Positions 44,108 to 55,378 of a DNA stretch of 64,000 nucleotides are shown in pieces. Every line of letters begins with the position of its first letter. Position 1 is the stretch's first letter. The stretch comes from Diphasiastrum complanatum (taxonomy: Eukaryota; Streptophyta; Lycopodiopsida; Lycopodiales; Lycopodiaceae): positions 52,533,298 to 52,597,297 of the forward strand of contig CM055099.1 of assembly GCA_029204225.1 (NCBI GenBank). The letters run 5' to 3'. Made by a program: the position numbers and the translations under genes. The notes beneath the pieces are model-generated. The model did not search any database. It was not told where the DNA came from and saw nothing but the letters and a program-made list of their open reading frames with translations.

Positions 44108-44464
44108 TCACATAACAGCTAACATCGGAGTGTGGAATTGTCGCCCTTGTGATGGCATCCCTGCTGGAACTACTGGTTGCTGTATTGCAATGAAGTTGAG
44201 AGGTGCACTGGTTCCAGGTTTAAATGGACAATTCTTGTAACAGTGTCCATAACTGCATTCTTGGCAGAAGGATGTATATTGTCCCTTGTAGGGACATTCC
44301 GCAATTATGTGTCCTTCGCCACATCCGTAGCAGCCGTAATTCCTCCCGCCTTGACGCTGAGTTTGAGCTGCATAGGTTGCAACATATTCATTTATGGCAG
44401 GATCCATAAATGGTTCATCTGGTCCGTACCATTGTTGTTGCTCAGGTTGAGGTGGTGCTTGCAT
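44108..44464 (-). pseudogene. gag: Ty3/gypsy gag C-terminus with two zinc knuckles, minus strand
   Basis: The frame starts MQAPPQPEQQQWYGPDEPFM and carries CYGCGEGHIIAEC (CX2CX3HX4C-like) followed by CQECSYGHCYKNC. Both knuckles are complete, unlike those at 11400-11510, with the same double arrangement. After a stop at 44108 another frame gives a Pro/Glu/Arg-rich linker that runs toward the integrase tail. Nothing between them resembles protease, RT or RNase H. Confidence 0.8.
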
Positions 44465-44482
44465 ATCTGGTTCCGCTATTAG

Positions 44483-45319
44483 TTACTTTCGATTCACATC
44501 CAGTATGATGTGGCATAACTAACAGCTTGTTTCAATGGAGTACCGTGTATCCAAGACTAGGAGTATATTGAATCCTATGTACTGGTCATGGACATGACAT
44601 TAATGGTATGCCCCTCATGTGACATTGAATAATTGTATGTTGATGGCAAACTGTTATTATAAGTTTGTTTGTTGTTGGGTTATCTCGTAAATATTAACAT
44701 TAGACTCTGAGAAGAGACAGTTTTTGTCCTTTAAGACAAGGATTCTTTTTTTTAGTACATCAAGAGTTTTATTTCTAGGTTTAAGATTTAGCACATCAAA
44801 ACTTTTATTTCTAGTTTTTAGAAAAAAAAATTTAGTGACATTGTCTCCATATTGGACACTATAAGAAAATTTCTTTTTTCTATTCTTGGTCAAACACAGA
44901 ATAGTAACAAGAAAAAGTAGAATAAAAGCATCTAAAAGCATATTTCATCTTAAAGTAATTTTCTCACCATAACATACCCTGTGTTATAGTATGTCACAAC
45001 ATTTATTTTGCTTTTGTGCATTCCCATTAAACTACGCTTGCCCTAGTTCTGTGGTCATTAGCAATTGTCGATTGCACTATTCACCAAAAAGGCCAACTTT
45101 TTTGTATAACATTCTAGCAAGGACCAGGTGCTTTCTTTGGGAAGATGAGAATGTTTGCTGTTATAGAAAACACATTTCAGAGCTTTTGGTTGGTCCACAT
45201 TTGCCCTAAAATGTATTTGAAGGGCACTTGAAAAGTAGTCGAAGTGGGTTTTTTTAGAGAGCATGTGATTTTAGAAAGAGAAGTTTCTAAAGAGAGAGAG
45301 ACTCTAAAATCACGCCATG

Positions 45320-45321
<2 letters not shown>
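44483..45321. other. No recognisable gene
   Basis: A/T-rich stretch with a degenerate direct repeat of TTTTATTTCTAG near 44769 and 44808. It separates the gypsy remnant from the 5' flank of the 602-codon gene. Confidence 0.5.

Positions 45322-45403
<82 letters not shown>
45322..45403 (+). repeat. Long GA microsatellite
   Basis: About 41 uninterrupted GA dinucleotides. Confidence 0.98.
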
Positions 45404-45406
<3 letters not shown>

Positions 45407-45778
45407 CATTTGAAGTTGCATTGCAACACCTTGCTATAAGCTTTTTGTTTGGAAAAGTGGTTGGGTCGTTTTTAAAAAAAATTAGATTTATGTGGCATTT
45501 GGAACCATGACATCTACATTGGAGTTTATAGACTCTTCTTTCTTTCTTTCAAGGACAAGTCGTTGCCATAGTGTTTGCTTGAAAAGTTGATCGATGGATT
45601 GAACATAGCGATAAACATATTTTTTAAGCATCATACATAATGACTAGTTGGATGCAAAAAATGTTTGAAGGAATACCTAGTTCCACAATCTTCCTCTTTT
45701 AAGTTTTGATGTAAAGTTTCAAATTGTAGAAACTTTTATCTTTTGTTATTGGGAAAAGAATTGAGAGTATTGGAAGCA

Positions 45779-45993
45779 GATAGCTTTAAGATTATGCAAG
45801 ATGTAATGTCTCAAGTTGCCAAAGCAAATTGTGATAGCAAATTGTTGTTTTAGGGTAGTTTTGTGTTAACGATCTTTTTAGGATCTCATGATAGCTTTCA
45901 GATAATGCAAGATGTAATGTCTCAAGTTGCAAAAGAAAATTGTGATAACAAATTGTTGTTTTATGGTAGTTTTGTGTTACTCATCTTTTCAGA
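45779..45993 (+). repeat. 111-base tandem duplication upstream of the 602-codon gene
   Basis: GATAGCTTTAAGATTATGCA at 45779 recurs at 45890 as GATAGCTTTCAGATAATGCA, and the match runs on through GATGTAATGTCTCAAGTTGC and TTTTGTGTTA with about one change in ten bases. Confidence 0.85.
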
Positions 45994-46296
45994 GTAAAAA
46001 ATGGCATAATCTCAAGTAGCATACATGGGAGGCTGGCCCCATGATGAGAGAATGCATGGAGATACATTATGTGTAGTATTGCCAAAAAGTAGTGTAGCAA
46101 AGAGCAATGTATCACCCCAAATTTTGTAGTCTCTTCTTTCACAACATTAATGAAATCTGAGCATATGCTAAAATTGTAGTAGCTCCTTTATGATTAATTA
46201 GGTCATGTTAGGGTTATGCCAACAAATAAGTTTCAAGTAATTGTTTGCTAACCTGTGGTCAGATTAGAACAAAATTCGGGTTAGGGCTGGATCTTA

Positions 46297-46299
<3 letters not shown>

Positions 46300-46338
<39 letters not shown>
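46300..46338 (+). repeat. GA microsatellite in the gene leader
   Basis: GA run ending 25 bases before the ATG at 46364, probably in the 5' UTR. Confidence 0.9.
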
Positions 46339-46340
<2 letters not shown>

Positions 46341-46363
46341 GGAGTGGGGGAGGAGAAAGCATT

Positions 46364-48172
46364 ATGGGGTTGGGGAGAGAAGGATTTGTGTTGAGGGGTC
46401 AGGAATTTGTGGATATGGAGCATGTGGCAATGAATAGGGTGGATCAAGAGCTTTACTCCGATCCAGAGTTTGATGAAGAAGAAGCACAGGCCGGCCTGGG
46501 CAGTGAAGCAGCAGCAGCGCTGCTGACAGGCATCATCGACCCTGAGCCTTACATGTCCCCCCAGTTCTACACCTTCAACAGAGCCTCGCACCATCTCATG
46601 GTGCAATGCATCATGGCGGGCCGACATGCCCTCCCCCAGGAGATCAAGGCCGCTACCTCCCCGACCGTTCTGGCCTCCTGGCGAGGGGTGTGGAAGGACA
46701 GGCACGAAGACACAGCCTACCTCACGGGTTGGAAGCGCATCCAGGAGAAACTTCAAGCCCAGGTGGATGATCGAGGCAATGAGGTGCTTTTTTTCAAAAA
46801 TAACCCACAACAATTTGTGCCTTATATTGATCAGTGGCAGAGCATTGTTCAGAGCTTCCATGCTGATGCAGATCTCAAGCATTTAGGGCTGAAGGATACA
46901 ATTGAGAGGATAAAGCAAATATGGGCTGTGGGGGCGAAATTCTATGGCATTCCTGAAGCCTTTATTCGCGTTTGTGTGGCTGCTTGTCATATTTGTAATT
47001 CTGATCAAGACCCCCATGGATCGCAGGGCAAGCGGCGCAGGTTTGAGTATACCGAGTCGATCGAGGTGATGGCAAAGGATGTGCCTCAGCGGCTGCAGCA
47101 ATTGGCAGCCAAGCACAAAGTAATTCTTTGTATCAGGCAGAAGTATATCAGATTTAAGCCCTTTCTTGCTGAGGTGAAGGACTACTGCTGCCATAGAGCT
47201 GGGGAGCCCACAAACAAGAGAAAGTCTGGAGGCAAGAAACGAAACCGCCTTAGCACGAAGCGGTGCGGTTGCGGTTTCCGTATTCGTGCGATTGTTCCGA
47301 TCACCAACTATTGTGACAAAGATAAAACCTTTTCTTACCAGGAAGAGGGAATGGCTGTTTTCAAGCTGTTTGCTGTTCATTCAGGGCATGATCCAGGAGC
47401 TCAAGAGGGGGGAATAGTGATCAACAGAGTTTTGGACTCCAGCTTGGTGATGGAGCTTGGCACTGTGATGGACTGTGAAGGGACAGAGTCCCATGAAGCT
47501 TTGCTGACGCAGTTGCATGAGCTGCGGGCAGAGCTTGGAGTATTGGAGGGAAGAATTGGAACAGTTCCTCCTGATGTACTCAACACCATTAGTCAAGAAT
47601 TATTGAATGTGACTCTGAAGCTAAAGAATGTGGAAATACCTGGCAAAGTCTCTATCATTGCAAGGCCGGAGGTGGTTGGGGTAGAAGAGTCTCCTGTGCA
47701 TGATTGGGGAAAAGACAATGAGGGCTTGCACAAAGAGAAAGGAGTTGACACCATGGTTCAGGTCAGTGAAGAGTTTGCATTGCCTCTTGCTCTTGCTCCG
47801 CACCTGCAAAGGCGACGGCTGAGTCGTGTTCCGAAACAAAACTGTGCAAAAGAGGTTCATTCTGATAAGTTTTTGCAAGTTACAGAAGAAGATTGCTCCG
47901 AATTTGTAGAGAGAAGCATTCTTTCTGGGGATGATGATCCAGATTTATGTGAAGATCATGAGTTGGATGTGAAGGAATGTGATCCTGGGAGTGTAGGGGA
48001 TGATGGATCATTAGAGGGCAGGGAGGGATCTCTTGTTGGTATCCATGAAAATTACTATCATGGGAATGACAAGTGGTATGAAGGGGTATCTTGCAGTTTA
48101 GATCCAAGTACAGATTGTTCCATTGACATGTCTCATAGTGTTCATTCTGAGTACCGGACTTCTATTTCCTGA
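46364..48172 (+). CDS. Intact single-exon gene: 602-residue protein with two putative zinc-binding modules
   Basis: The ATG at 46364 is the first in frame after a TAA at 46295-46297, which fixes the start. There are no internal stops. Residues 1-60 are acidic. Residues 166-211 have His166, His173 and then Cys208-X2-Cys211, with KFYGIPEAFIRVCVAACHIC between; spacing and context resemble the HHCC zinc site of integrases. Residues 258-345 resemble the WRKY/GCM1-like finger of FAR1 and MULE-type proteins: Cys275/276, Cys301/303, His339-X2-His342 (HSGH), and FKLFAVHSGHDPG. A basic stretch KRKSGGKKRNR (287-295 region) may be a nuclear signal. Residues about 375-425 are helical; the C-terminus is Asp/Glu/Ser-rich. 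I infer a nuclear DNA-binding protein, perhaps derived from a transposon, but no catalytic core is seen and I do not recognise a named family. Confidence 0.8.
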   Translation: MGLGREGFVLRGQEFVDMEHVAMNRVDQELYSDPEFDEEEAQAGLGSEAAAALLTGIIDPEPYMSPQFYTFNRASHHLMVQCIMAGRHALPQEIKAATSPTVLASWRGVWKDRHEDTAYLTGWKRIQEKLQAQVDDRGNEVLFFKNNPQQFVPYIDQWQSIVQSFHADADLKHLGLKDTIERIKQIWAVGAKFYGIPEAFIRVCVAACHICNSDQDPHGSQGKRRRFEYTESIEVMAKDVPQRLQQLAAKHKVILCIRQKYIRFKPFLAEVKDYCCHRAGEPTNKRKSGGKKRNRLSTKRCGCGFRIRAIVPITNYCDKDKTFSYQEEGMAVFKLFAVHSGHDPGAQEGGIVINRVLDSSLVMELGTVMDCEGTESHEALLTQLHELRAELGVLEGRIGTVPPDVLNTISQELLNVTLKLKNVEIPGKVSIIARPEVVGVEESPVHDWGKDNEGLHKEKGVDTMVQVSEEFALPLALAPHLQRRRLSRVPKQNCAKEVHSDKFLQVTEEDCSEFVERSILSGDDDPDLCEDHELDVKECDPGSVGDDGSLEGREGSLVGIHENYYHGNDKWYEGVSCSLDPSTDCSIDMSHSVHSEYRTSIS

Positions 48173-50325
48173 TGCTATTTGTGCAAGAAAGTTGGTGTCT
48201 ATGGATTGGCGTTGCATAGTTCATGCACAGATACAGAAAACTGCAGAAAAGTTGGAAACCCAAGAAGCATTCTCCTGGAAAATGTAAATACTTGTTGGTT
48301 TTTAAAGCTTGACTTGAAATAGATAGCGGAAAGCAATGTGCAAGCAATAATAGTTGCTGCTAACCTTTCCCAGATGTGGTATTGACTTAAGGCGTGCAGT
48401 GTACTCTGCACCATCGTGATTGGAATGGAGCCCTTTCTATTGGCGGGGATTCAATCACTAAGGCTTCTTTGTATGCTCATTGCTGTGTCTTATTTGTCAA
48501 ACTGGAAGCATTGGAGAACTTTACTGGAAAACTGTGAATGGACCACCCCAGGGTAGCAGGTGTGTATTTTATTCCAGAGCGAAACTTACAGTGTTAATTA
48601 AGTACCTATGCATTTCTGGTTTCCATGTGGTAAATATATCTTGGTTGAAATTTTTGTATCTGGTGTCTTTATGGGAAACAATCAGTTAAGTTTGTTCACT
48701 GCGTGCGGCTGGGATTAACTTGGTGATAGAAAGTCGTGCAGCTTTTTAAGCATGTAAACTGCTATTTGTGTTTTGAAGAAGAAACGTCTAATTGATAGGC
48801 GAAGGAAGAATGATCTATTTTATTGATAATATGAGAAGAATTTTCCTTACTTGAACACTTTGTGGTGAACTTATTCTTTTATGGTTGTTGTTGAGCTTGA
48901 TGTGACTGACAAAATAGTTCACATATTTTCTTATGAATTTTAGCAGTGAATCAAGTGAGAAACGAAAAAATATGAAACACATTGCAAAAGGTTAAGAGCT
49001 CCTTCAAATGTTCAGATTTCTTTTTCCTTTCAGGAATGGAGATCAACCTGCAGATGTATAGGGTGTTATGAGAATGAAAATTTCAAGGTCACATAAACAA
49101 AAAGAGTATAATTACATAAGCAAAAGATGGAGGCTGATTGTAAGTATGAATCTTGGGGAATGCATATGCATTTTAAATGAACTTCAAATGTTAGAGCCAC
49201 ATGATTATGAGTTTGGTTGCTGTTATGCTCCGATAATAGATCCCATATACTCAAAGGTTACCGAAGAAACTTCTCATGATTGTGCTGCAGACAATGGTAT
49301 AACATCTTATGACATGTTGTAATATACCTAGATGCCTTGACTAATGAGTACCTTGGTCATTATGAAAATATATGAAGGCTAATAATGTGGGCTCACATTT
49401 GTGCCATGTAACCTACACCTGCTCTTGGGCACTGATGAAGTGAATAAGGATTTGGTACGTTGGTACCATTCTGGATATCAATATATCATTCAACGCAGTC
49501 ACGAGCTAAGCAAAAAAGAGCAGCTGACAAGTTTCCTTGTGCAAAACAACTCCATTTACCCTTTGAGATCTTCATGCTCATGAAACTAATTAGTAAGATG
49601 CCACCATCCTCTTTTGGGTTAAACTAATGATCCGGCATTTAATCAGTATGAAATGTGGTTTTTGTTTTGAAGAAAGATAATGTGACATAAGAATGATGCA
49701 GTACTTTATAAGTTTGTGTAGAGGGAAATGGTCTCTCTTAGGGACATGTACTGGCATTTGAAAAATTATGGTGAGCAAGACCTAATTTTGTGGAAAGAAC
49801 TTGAACCGCCAATAAAGAATACAGGGAAGTCCATACCCTTCAGTAAAAATTGCTCAAAAATTTATTCACTTTAACCCAAAAATTGTCCAGAATTTACTTT
49901 TTCAGCAGCATAATTTACAGTTAATTGATTTACATAATTGGAAGTTTTTATAAATGATGTAAATTTTTTGTCAGAAAGACCATATGTAAAATTTTTGTTT
50001 ACATTACCAGGCATTCAAATTATTTCAACGTGATTTTTCCCTTGTAGTTCACAAAATATGAGGGACACATAGAAGAACCTATTTTCTTATATCTTGACCA
50101 GCTTGTGAATCTCTGCTTTTATTGATTTGGATAGCGTTTTGCATAGTATATTGGTTTGCTTGTTGGGTTTGGAAGTTGCTTACTTCAAATCTTGTATTTG
50201 TGATGCTTAAGATGCCCTCTTGTCATTAAGCACTCCCAAGTAACCATTTTCATGACAAGTCGTTGCAAGCCCCTTTTGTGATCTTCTCACATTTACTTTT
50301 ATTTGCAGACATTTTTTATAGCAGG
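48173..50325. other. 3' flank and intergenic, no gene called
   Basis: The sequence after the stop is A/T-rich. A frame at 49068-49322 (84 codons, plus) and one at 49401-49583 have mixed composition but no motif I know. No clear transposon motif is seen. Part of it is probably the 3' UTR of the 602-codon gene. Confidence 0.5.
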
Positions 50326-50456
50326 GCTTTCATAATGCTTTTTGATTTCCAAGGGGAGGCCTGACCTGGGACCAAAAAACGTTTGGATGTCGAGCTAAAC
50401 AACTGAGCCAACCCTATTGGGTAGTGAGCCGACCCTTGGATAGTGCTTTCATAATG
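50326..50456 (-). mobile_element. tRNA-derived SINE, family 1, copy 2, with 12-base target duplication
   Basis: The core is 50338-50444 on the minus strand. It shares with copy 1 the A-box-like GGTTGGCTCAGTTGTTTAGC, the stretch TTTTTTGGTCCCAGGT and the 3' end CCTCCCCTTGGAAATCAAAAAG. The B box is damaged (GGTCAGGCCTCC). It is flanked by the exact direct repeat GCTTTCATAATG (50326-50337 and 50445-50456). It has about 21 more bases at the 5' end than copy 1. Confidence 0.8.
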
Positions 50457-51707
50457 AACTAGCACACCTCACAAATGCATTTCTTGTAAAACATTTTTTG
50501 TATTTTTAGGGGTTACCAATTGAGAAAAGTCCTATAATATGTTTTGATCGACACCATCAAAATGGAGACAGATCTTTATCTAAATGGGATCATGACGTCT
50601 TATTACAGCAAGCGTGCTTCAAGATTCATTGATTGTTCTGAAATTTCCACCTTTTTTATTGATTTGTGCATAAGTATCTTCTTCGTTGTTATAGGATGAA
50701 TTTTTTTGGCTGCAGAGGTGTAAAGCCTCTTAGAAGTGCCTCCAAATAGTATTGCTACTTTTAAATGTGAAATTTCACTTGCATCCGCATGTCAGCATGC
50801 TCAGTGAAAATTTTAACGTTGAAAGCATCATCCAAATCACAAATTAATTGATTGGTTCTTGTTGTCCTGCACTATAAATGAGTGAAGGTCAAGTTTTGAT
50901 GCTTTAGAAAGGTTTAATGACAATAAGATGCAAGAACAAAAGAAGATTTATATGCCAAGTCCTTTAAGTAGTCATGTGCAAAACCTTTCAAACTTGTAAG
51001 GTCATATACTTATTTCGTGTTATTGTATCCATGATCTCTTAAGGTTATTCATGACCATGAGCAGTGCCATTAACTTCTATCAAATACTCTTGCACCAAAT
51101 ACTATTGGATTGCCCATACTACTCATGAACTGCCTTGTTTTCTTTTTGTGCCATCCGCGCTTATGAGTTTGGAGTCATCATGAGTCTCATTAGCAAAGTT
51201 ACTTTTGTGGACTTTATAGCTCAAGTGGGAAACGCTTAGCAATGTTTATACAACACTTAGAATAGCTATTTTTAGTGTTGTTAACTAGGATATGCCTTGC
51301 TTTACCTAGTCATTGTAGTTTTCCAATATAGTGTTTGGTGTGCTTATTAGAAAGGTCTTGTGACAACAATTCTTGCATTTTAAGCTGTCTTCATTTCTCA
51401 GTTCACTAAAACTGTCACAAAACCCACAAAGCGTTCTTCTTATTGGAAAATGCTTATGATTGTCTCAACATAAACAACGAAGGCATACAAAAGACTATTG
51501 TAGTGTTAATATTGCAAGTCATTGTATTCTATTCTTCTAGCGAAACTCTTCCTCCTAGAAGGGTGAGTGGAGTGGGAGATTTGTTAAGTAACTCTAGAAT
51601 TGTTATAACTTGTGATCAAAAATTCGCTTCGAAATCCTTGCTAAAAATAAACATACAATCATCATTTCCTCTCTTTATTTTATTTTGAAATAGCCATATA
51701 GTTGTGT
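50457..51707. other. Intergenic, no gene called
   Basis: A/T-rich with only short frames; an 81-codon plus frame at 51443-51688 has no motif. Confidence 0.5.
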
Positions 51708-51905
51708 TCTAGTTTTTTTTTTTTGCAACGTGTAAAGCTATTAGTGGTCGGCTATATACAACATATATACAATATAGCAGTGCTAGTTGGGCAATGCCAT
51801 GTAAGGGGCAAGCTCATAAAGATGTCACTTCGCAATAGTTGGGAATCGAGCCAACTCATAGCCGGTCACAGATAACAGCTTTACCTGTATGCCTCGCTAC
51901 GATTG
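51708..51905 (-). mobile_element. Probable second SINE family, with 3' poly-A
   Basis: In minus orientation the segment starts near GTAGCGAGGCATACAGG (diverged A box), continues AAGCTGTTATCTGTGACC and GGCTCGATTCC (good B box), and ends in a run of about 15 A (the T run at 51713-51727). The flanks CTAGAACACAACTAT and CCAGAACTATC could be a decayed target duplication. Its body has nothing in common with SINE family 1. Confidence 0.5.
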
Positions 51906-51929
51906 ATAGTTCTGGTTTTCAAAATTCCC

Positions 51930-53300
51930 ATGGAGATATATCCCTTTTTCAAAAAGTAGCCATAGTACTACTTGGAATATGTGCATTAATTCACAGATGT
52001 CATGGGCATTTGATTATTTTCCATTAAGCATTGAAAACTAATCATGTTTTGACCCTAAGGCCAAAATTTGGGCCAAAAGTATGTGTAGTGCAACAATGTA
52101 CACATGTTGGATCCATACCTTGACTATAATGGAGAACATGGATTATCAATGTACTTGCAAGAACATATGAGGGGAAAAACATCAATCTAATTTGTGCATT
52201 GGGGTTTTCAAAGTAGTTATTTTTTATATTCTTCTTCATTGTTTAGTTTGCTTTTAGAAACTTTAATTTTAAAGATTGATACAAAAGTGGCCTCGCCTAG
52301 ATCATGCACTACACCTAAACCATGTACTAGGCCCTACCCACGATGTACTAGGCCTTGGACCCATACTAGGCCTTGCCTGTGAGCCTACAACTACCCCTGC
52401 TACCCATCCCTTTCCAAAATCCTGTGCTGGTCTCATTAGCTGGGTGCATGTACCATCAGGCCCATACATGTCCATCAACCTTTGTACCTCCTCATCAGGA
52501 ATTCTAGGGCAAGCAAATATGCCCAATGTCCACCCATATGGCCCTCTAAGCTATAGTAAGTGAGCCCTAATCTTGGTGAGTGATCCTACGAAGAGCCCAC
52601 CCCAATATAAGCATCCCCATATGCGCTATAATATGTAGCCACATCTCTCTCTATAAGATCAACCTGAAGAAACATCAAGTTTCTAACCACAAAGCGCTAC
52701 TAGCTTGTAACCAAATTTCTGTAGGAATGCAAGTAACGAGCCAACATGCCTTACCTGCAAAAATACACGGGAAACCTGCACAGGCAGAAAACCGCAATAC
52801 GCAATGTGCACCGCAAACCGCAACCTCAATATCAAAACCGCAAGACGACAGAGTAATGGAAACTGCAACGCTCCACCCCGCGGTCCATTACGAAAATTTG
52901 GGAAACCAAAGGAAACTGCAAGTGGTCACTTGCGGTCAACGAGCGAAGACTGAAACCGCAAACCGTCGAGTCACCACCCAACGACCTCGAGTCAACGAAG
53001 GTGCTCCAGTAGCGGTTTCGACGTTCAAGGGAGAACTGAACCGAAGGAGCACCACATACGGCCTGCAAATGGTTTCAATGTTCAAATCACACCATCAAGC
53101 AAACCGAAGGTCAACACGTACGATCAAGAAGCGAAGACCACGACTCACGACCAGAAGCCGCCAAGACACCGCAAGATGAAACTTGTGGTCGCCTACGAAG
53201 CAAACCGAAGGGAGCTGACTGACGACCGCTAACGATCGCAGAGGCACCACTAGGCAAGCATTGCAATCACAAGGCGATTGCAAAAGCGGCTGTGCACCTT
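51930..53300. other. No gene called; repeat-like
   Basis: 52290-52380 has four ACTAGGCC-like units. 52690-53250 is rich in CGCAA and ACCGCAA motifs with a long plus frame (52580-53179) of low-complexity look. It may belong to the LTR of the copia element that follows. Confidence 0.45.
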
Positions 53301-53974
53301 TATGACCCGAACATTAGCAAGGACAATAAAGTACCAGCAGTAAGCACGAACTCCATGGATGAAGGAGATGGCCAACTGGAAGTCGTTACAATGAGCTTAA
53401 CCAGTTTTTGTAAACAACCATGACTAAGCTTAAACCATTTTCTCTATTCCAATATATACAGGATGAATGAGAGAGATGGATAGGTTAATGTTGTGTAGAT
53501 GAGTTGATTGATCTTAGAGTCCACTAGTAAGCGAGATCACTTGATGAGTTAGAATTCGTAAGAGACAGAGATACTCTTGCAGTAACGCGTTGTGTGGTAT
53601 GCTAGACAACGAAGATCATTGTAATAATACAGATGTTATTTTTGCACCTATTGCTAAGTGTATAATCTTGAATGCCTTTATGCTTGGTCATTGTCATTAC
53701 ATATTCAGCTGTTATAATGTTTTCTACACATAGGCTCGCTTCAATGAATGCATGAAAATAAGTATTAGATAAGCAATGTCCATCTAGCGCTTGGAGGAGG
53801 ATAGATCTCAGTTAGCAACAGTAGCTCCGGTTGAGAGTTCAACTCATTCTAAGCTTGTCAGGAATAGAAGAATCAGAACATCTCACACAGATATCCCAAC
53901 CTGGTTTATTAGATCACAACAGTGGTGCCACAGCTCATGTGAAAACGTCTCCAGATTCAATTACACATCCAACA
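53300..53974 (+). repeat. LTR of copia element 3 (left end uncertain)
   Basis: The right end abuts the primer-binding site. It has a possible core promoter CCAATATATACAGG near 53449 and GTCCACTAGTAAGCGAG at 53520, which resembles a motif in the LTR at 6300-6988. Confidence 0.5.
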
Positions 53975-53975
53975 A

Positions 53976-53987
53976 TGGTATCAGAGC
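53976..53987 (+). promoter_or_regulatory. Primer-binding site of copia element 3
   Basis: TGGTATCAGAGC after CCAACAA; 113 bases before the gag ATG. Confidence 0.85.
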
Positions 53988-54099
53988 GCTTCGGATTATG
54001 AAATTCCATTAGTGAGATTAGAGCTGGTTACTCAAAACCTCAGAGCAAGGTCCTTCAGATCAAAGAAGCCTAATACAAGCTGAAACATTGTATATAACA

Positions 54100-55378
54100 A
54101 TGGCGTCTATAAGCAGCATTCAATCAAAGATTCGAACAGTACTTCAGGCAGATGGTTCAAACTACCTAGCCTGGAAGGTGAAGACTTCGCTTATCCTAAG
54201 AGGAAAAGCACTTTGGCCCTGGGTGGACGGGACTGAAGAGCAGCCAGCCAATACTGGAAAAAGAGCTTTGTGAATGGAAGGAGAAAAATGATAAAGCAAT
54301 AGTTGTCATAGCCTTCTCCATCGAAGACATCTTCTCACTCGATCTATCATCCATCACAAATGCACAAGAACTATGGGACGCGTTGATATCAAGGTTCGAG
54401 ACCAAATCGCGCAGCCAAATCATGCATTTGGAAGATCAACTCACCTACCTACGCTGGGACAGTAAAGATCTCATGACATTCATATGAAAAATGAAGAACC
54501 TATTTATTTCTTTGCACAATGATGGCACGAAGCATGCAGTCTCACACGAGAAGCAACTGACCTACCTGTTGCGTGTGATACCAAGATCTTTCCAAACGAC
54601 ACGCACTCTCTTAGAAAAGGATCCTACCATGACCCTCGAAAAGGCAATAGCCGAGATCAAAGAGGAAGTAGAAGCCAGAGAGCACTACGATGACAAACAA
54701 GAGTCTGATCAAGCTTTGTATAACAACAAAGGTCAATGCAAGAAGAAGCCTAACGCTAAGAGGGAGTCGTCTCGAAGATCAGACTGCAGTCAACCGAAGG
54801 ATACAAAAAAAGAAGTCCAATGCACCTACCAAGTAGAAATCACAAGATGGTGACAAGAAATTTTGCGTTAGATGCAGACGTGACGGACATATCGTTGATA
54901 CATGTTGGTTAAATCCAAACATTCAATGTGTGCACTGTCACAAGAAAGGCCATGCAGCCATGGATTGTTACCAAAATCCATGGAACAAGAAGACGACAAA
55001 CAGGAAGGAGCCCTCCAATAGCTCGTCGTATGTAGAAGAGCTAGAGTCCTCAAAGATGGCTGAGGGAAGAGCAATCAACAATCCATCCGCCTATCTATGC
55101 ATGGAGATATGCACCACATCTCTAGCGGATATGCAAGAAGTCATTCTTGACTCCGGTGCTACGTCACATTTTGTGACCACCAAGCACATGATTGCTAATT
55201 ACCGTCAGATGGATTCCTCCAGATACATTATTCTGGGAGATGGATCAAGGCACCAAGTGGAACAGGCCGAATATGTCTATATGCCAACGATAGAGATAGG
55301 AAGCTTGATGACATTCTATACATTCCAACACTCCAAAAGGACCTATTATCTATCGCGAAGTTGGTTGATGCAAGCATG
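54100..55378 (+). pseudogene. gag: Copia element 3: gag and protease (broken)
   Basis: MASISSIQSKIRTVLQADGS and YLAWKVKTSLILRGKALWPW open the frame. A shift near 54245 leads into EWKEKNDKAIVVIAFSIE and ITNAQELWDALISRFE. After a stop near 54485 come LRVIPRSFQTTRTLL and a Lys/Gln-rich tail. A further shift at 54850 gives two zinc knuckles, CVRCRRDGHIVDTC and CVHCHKKGHAAMDC, both complete, then the protease block VILDSGATSHFVTTKHM. It ends QHSKRTYYLSRSW. Confidence 0.9.

Noticed and set aside
46259-46882. 207-codon minus frame opposite the 602-codon gene
   Set aside because: It ends in Ser/Leu repeats from the GA tract and overlaps conserved-looking coding sequence on the plus strand; a shadow.
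51836-51900. tRNA gene on the minus strand
   Set aside because: B box is good but the A box is poor and the stems do not pair; the poly-A end favours a SINE.
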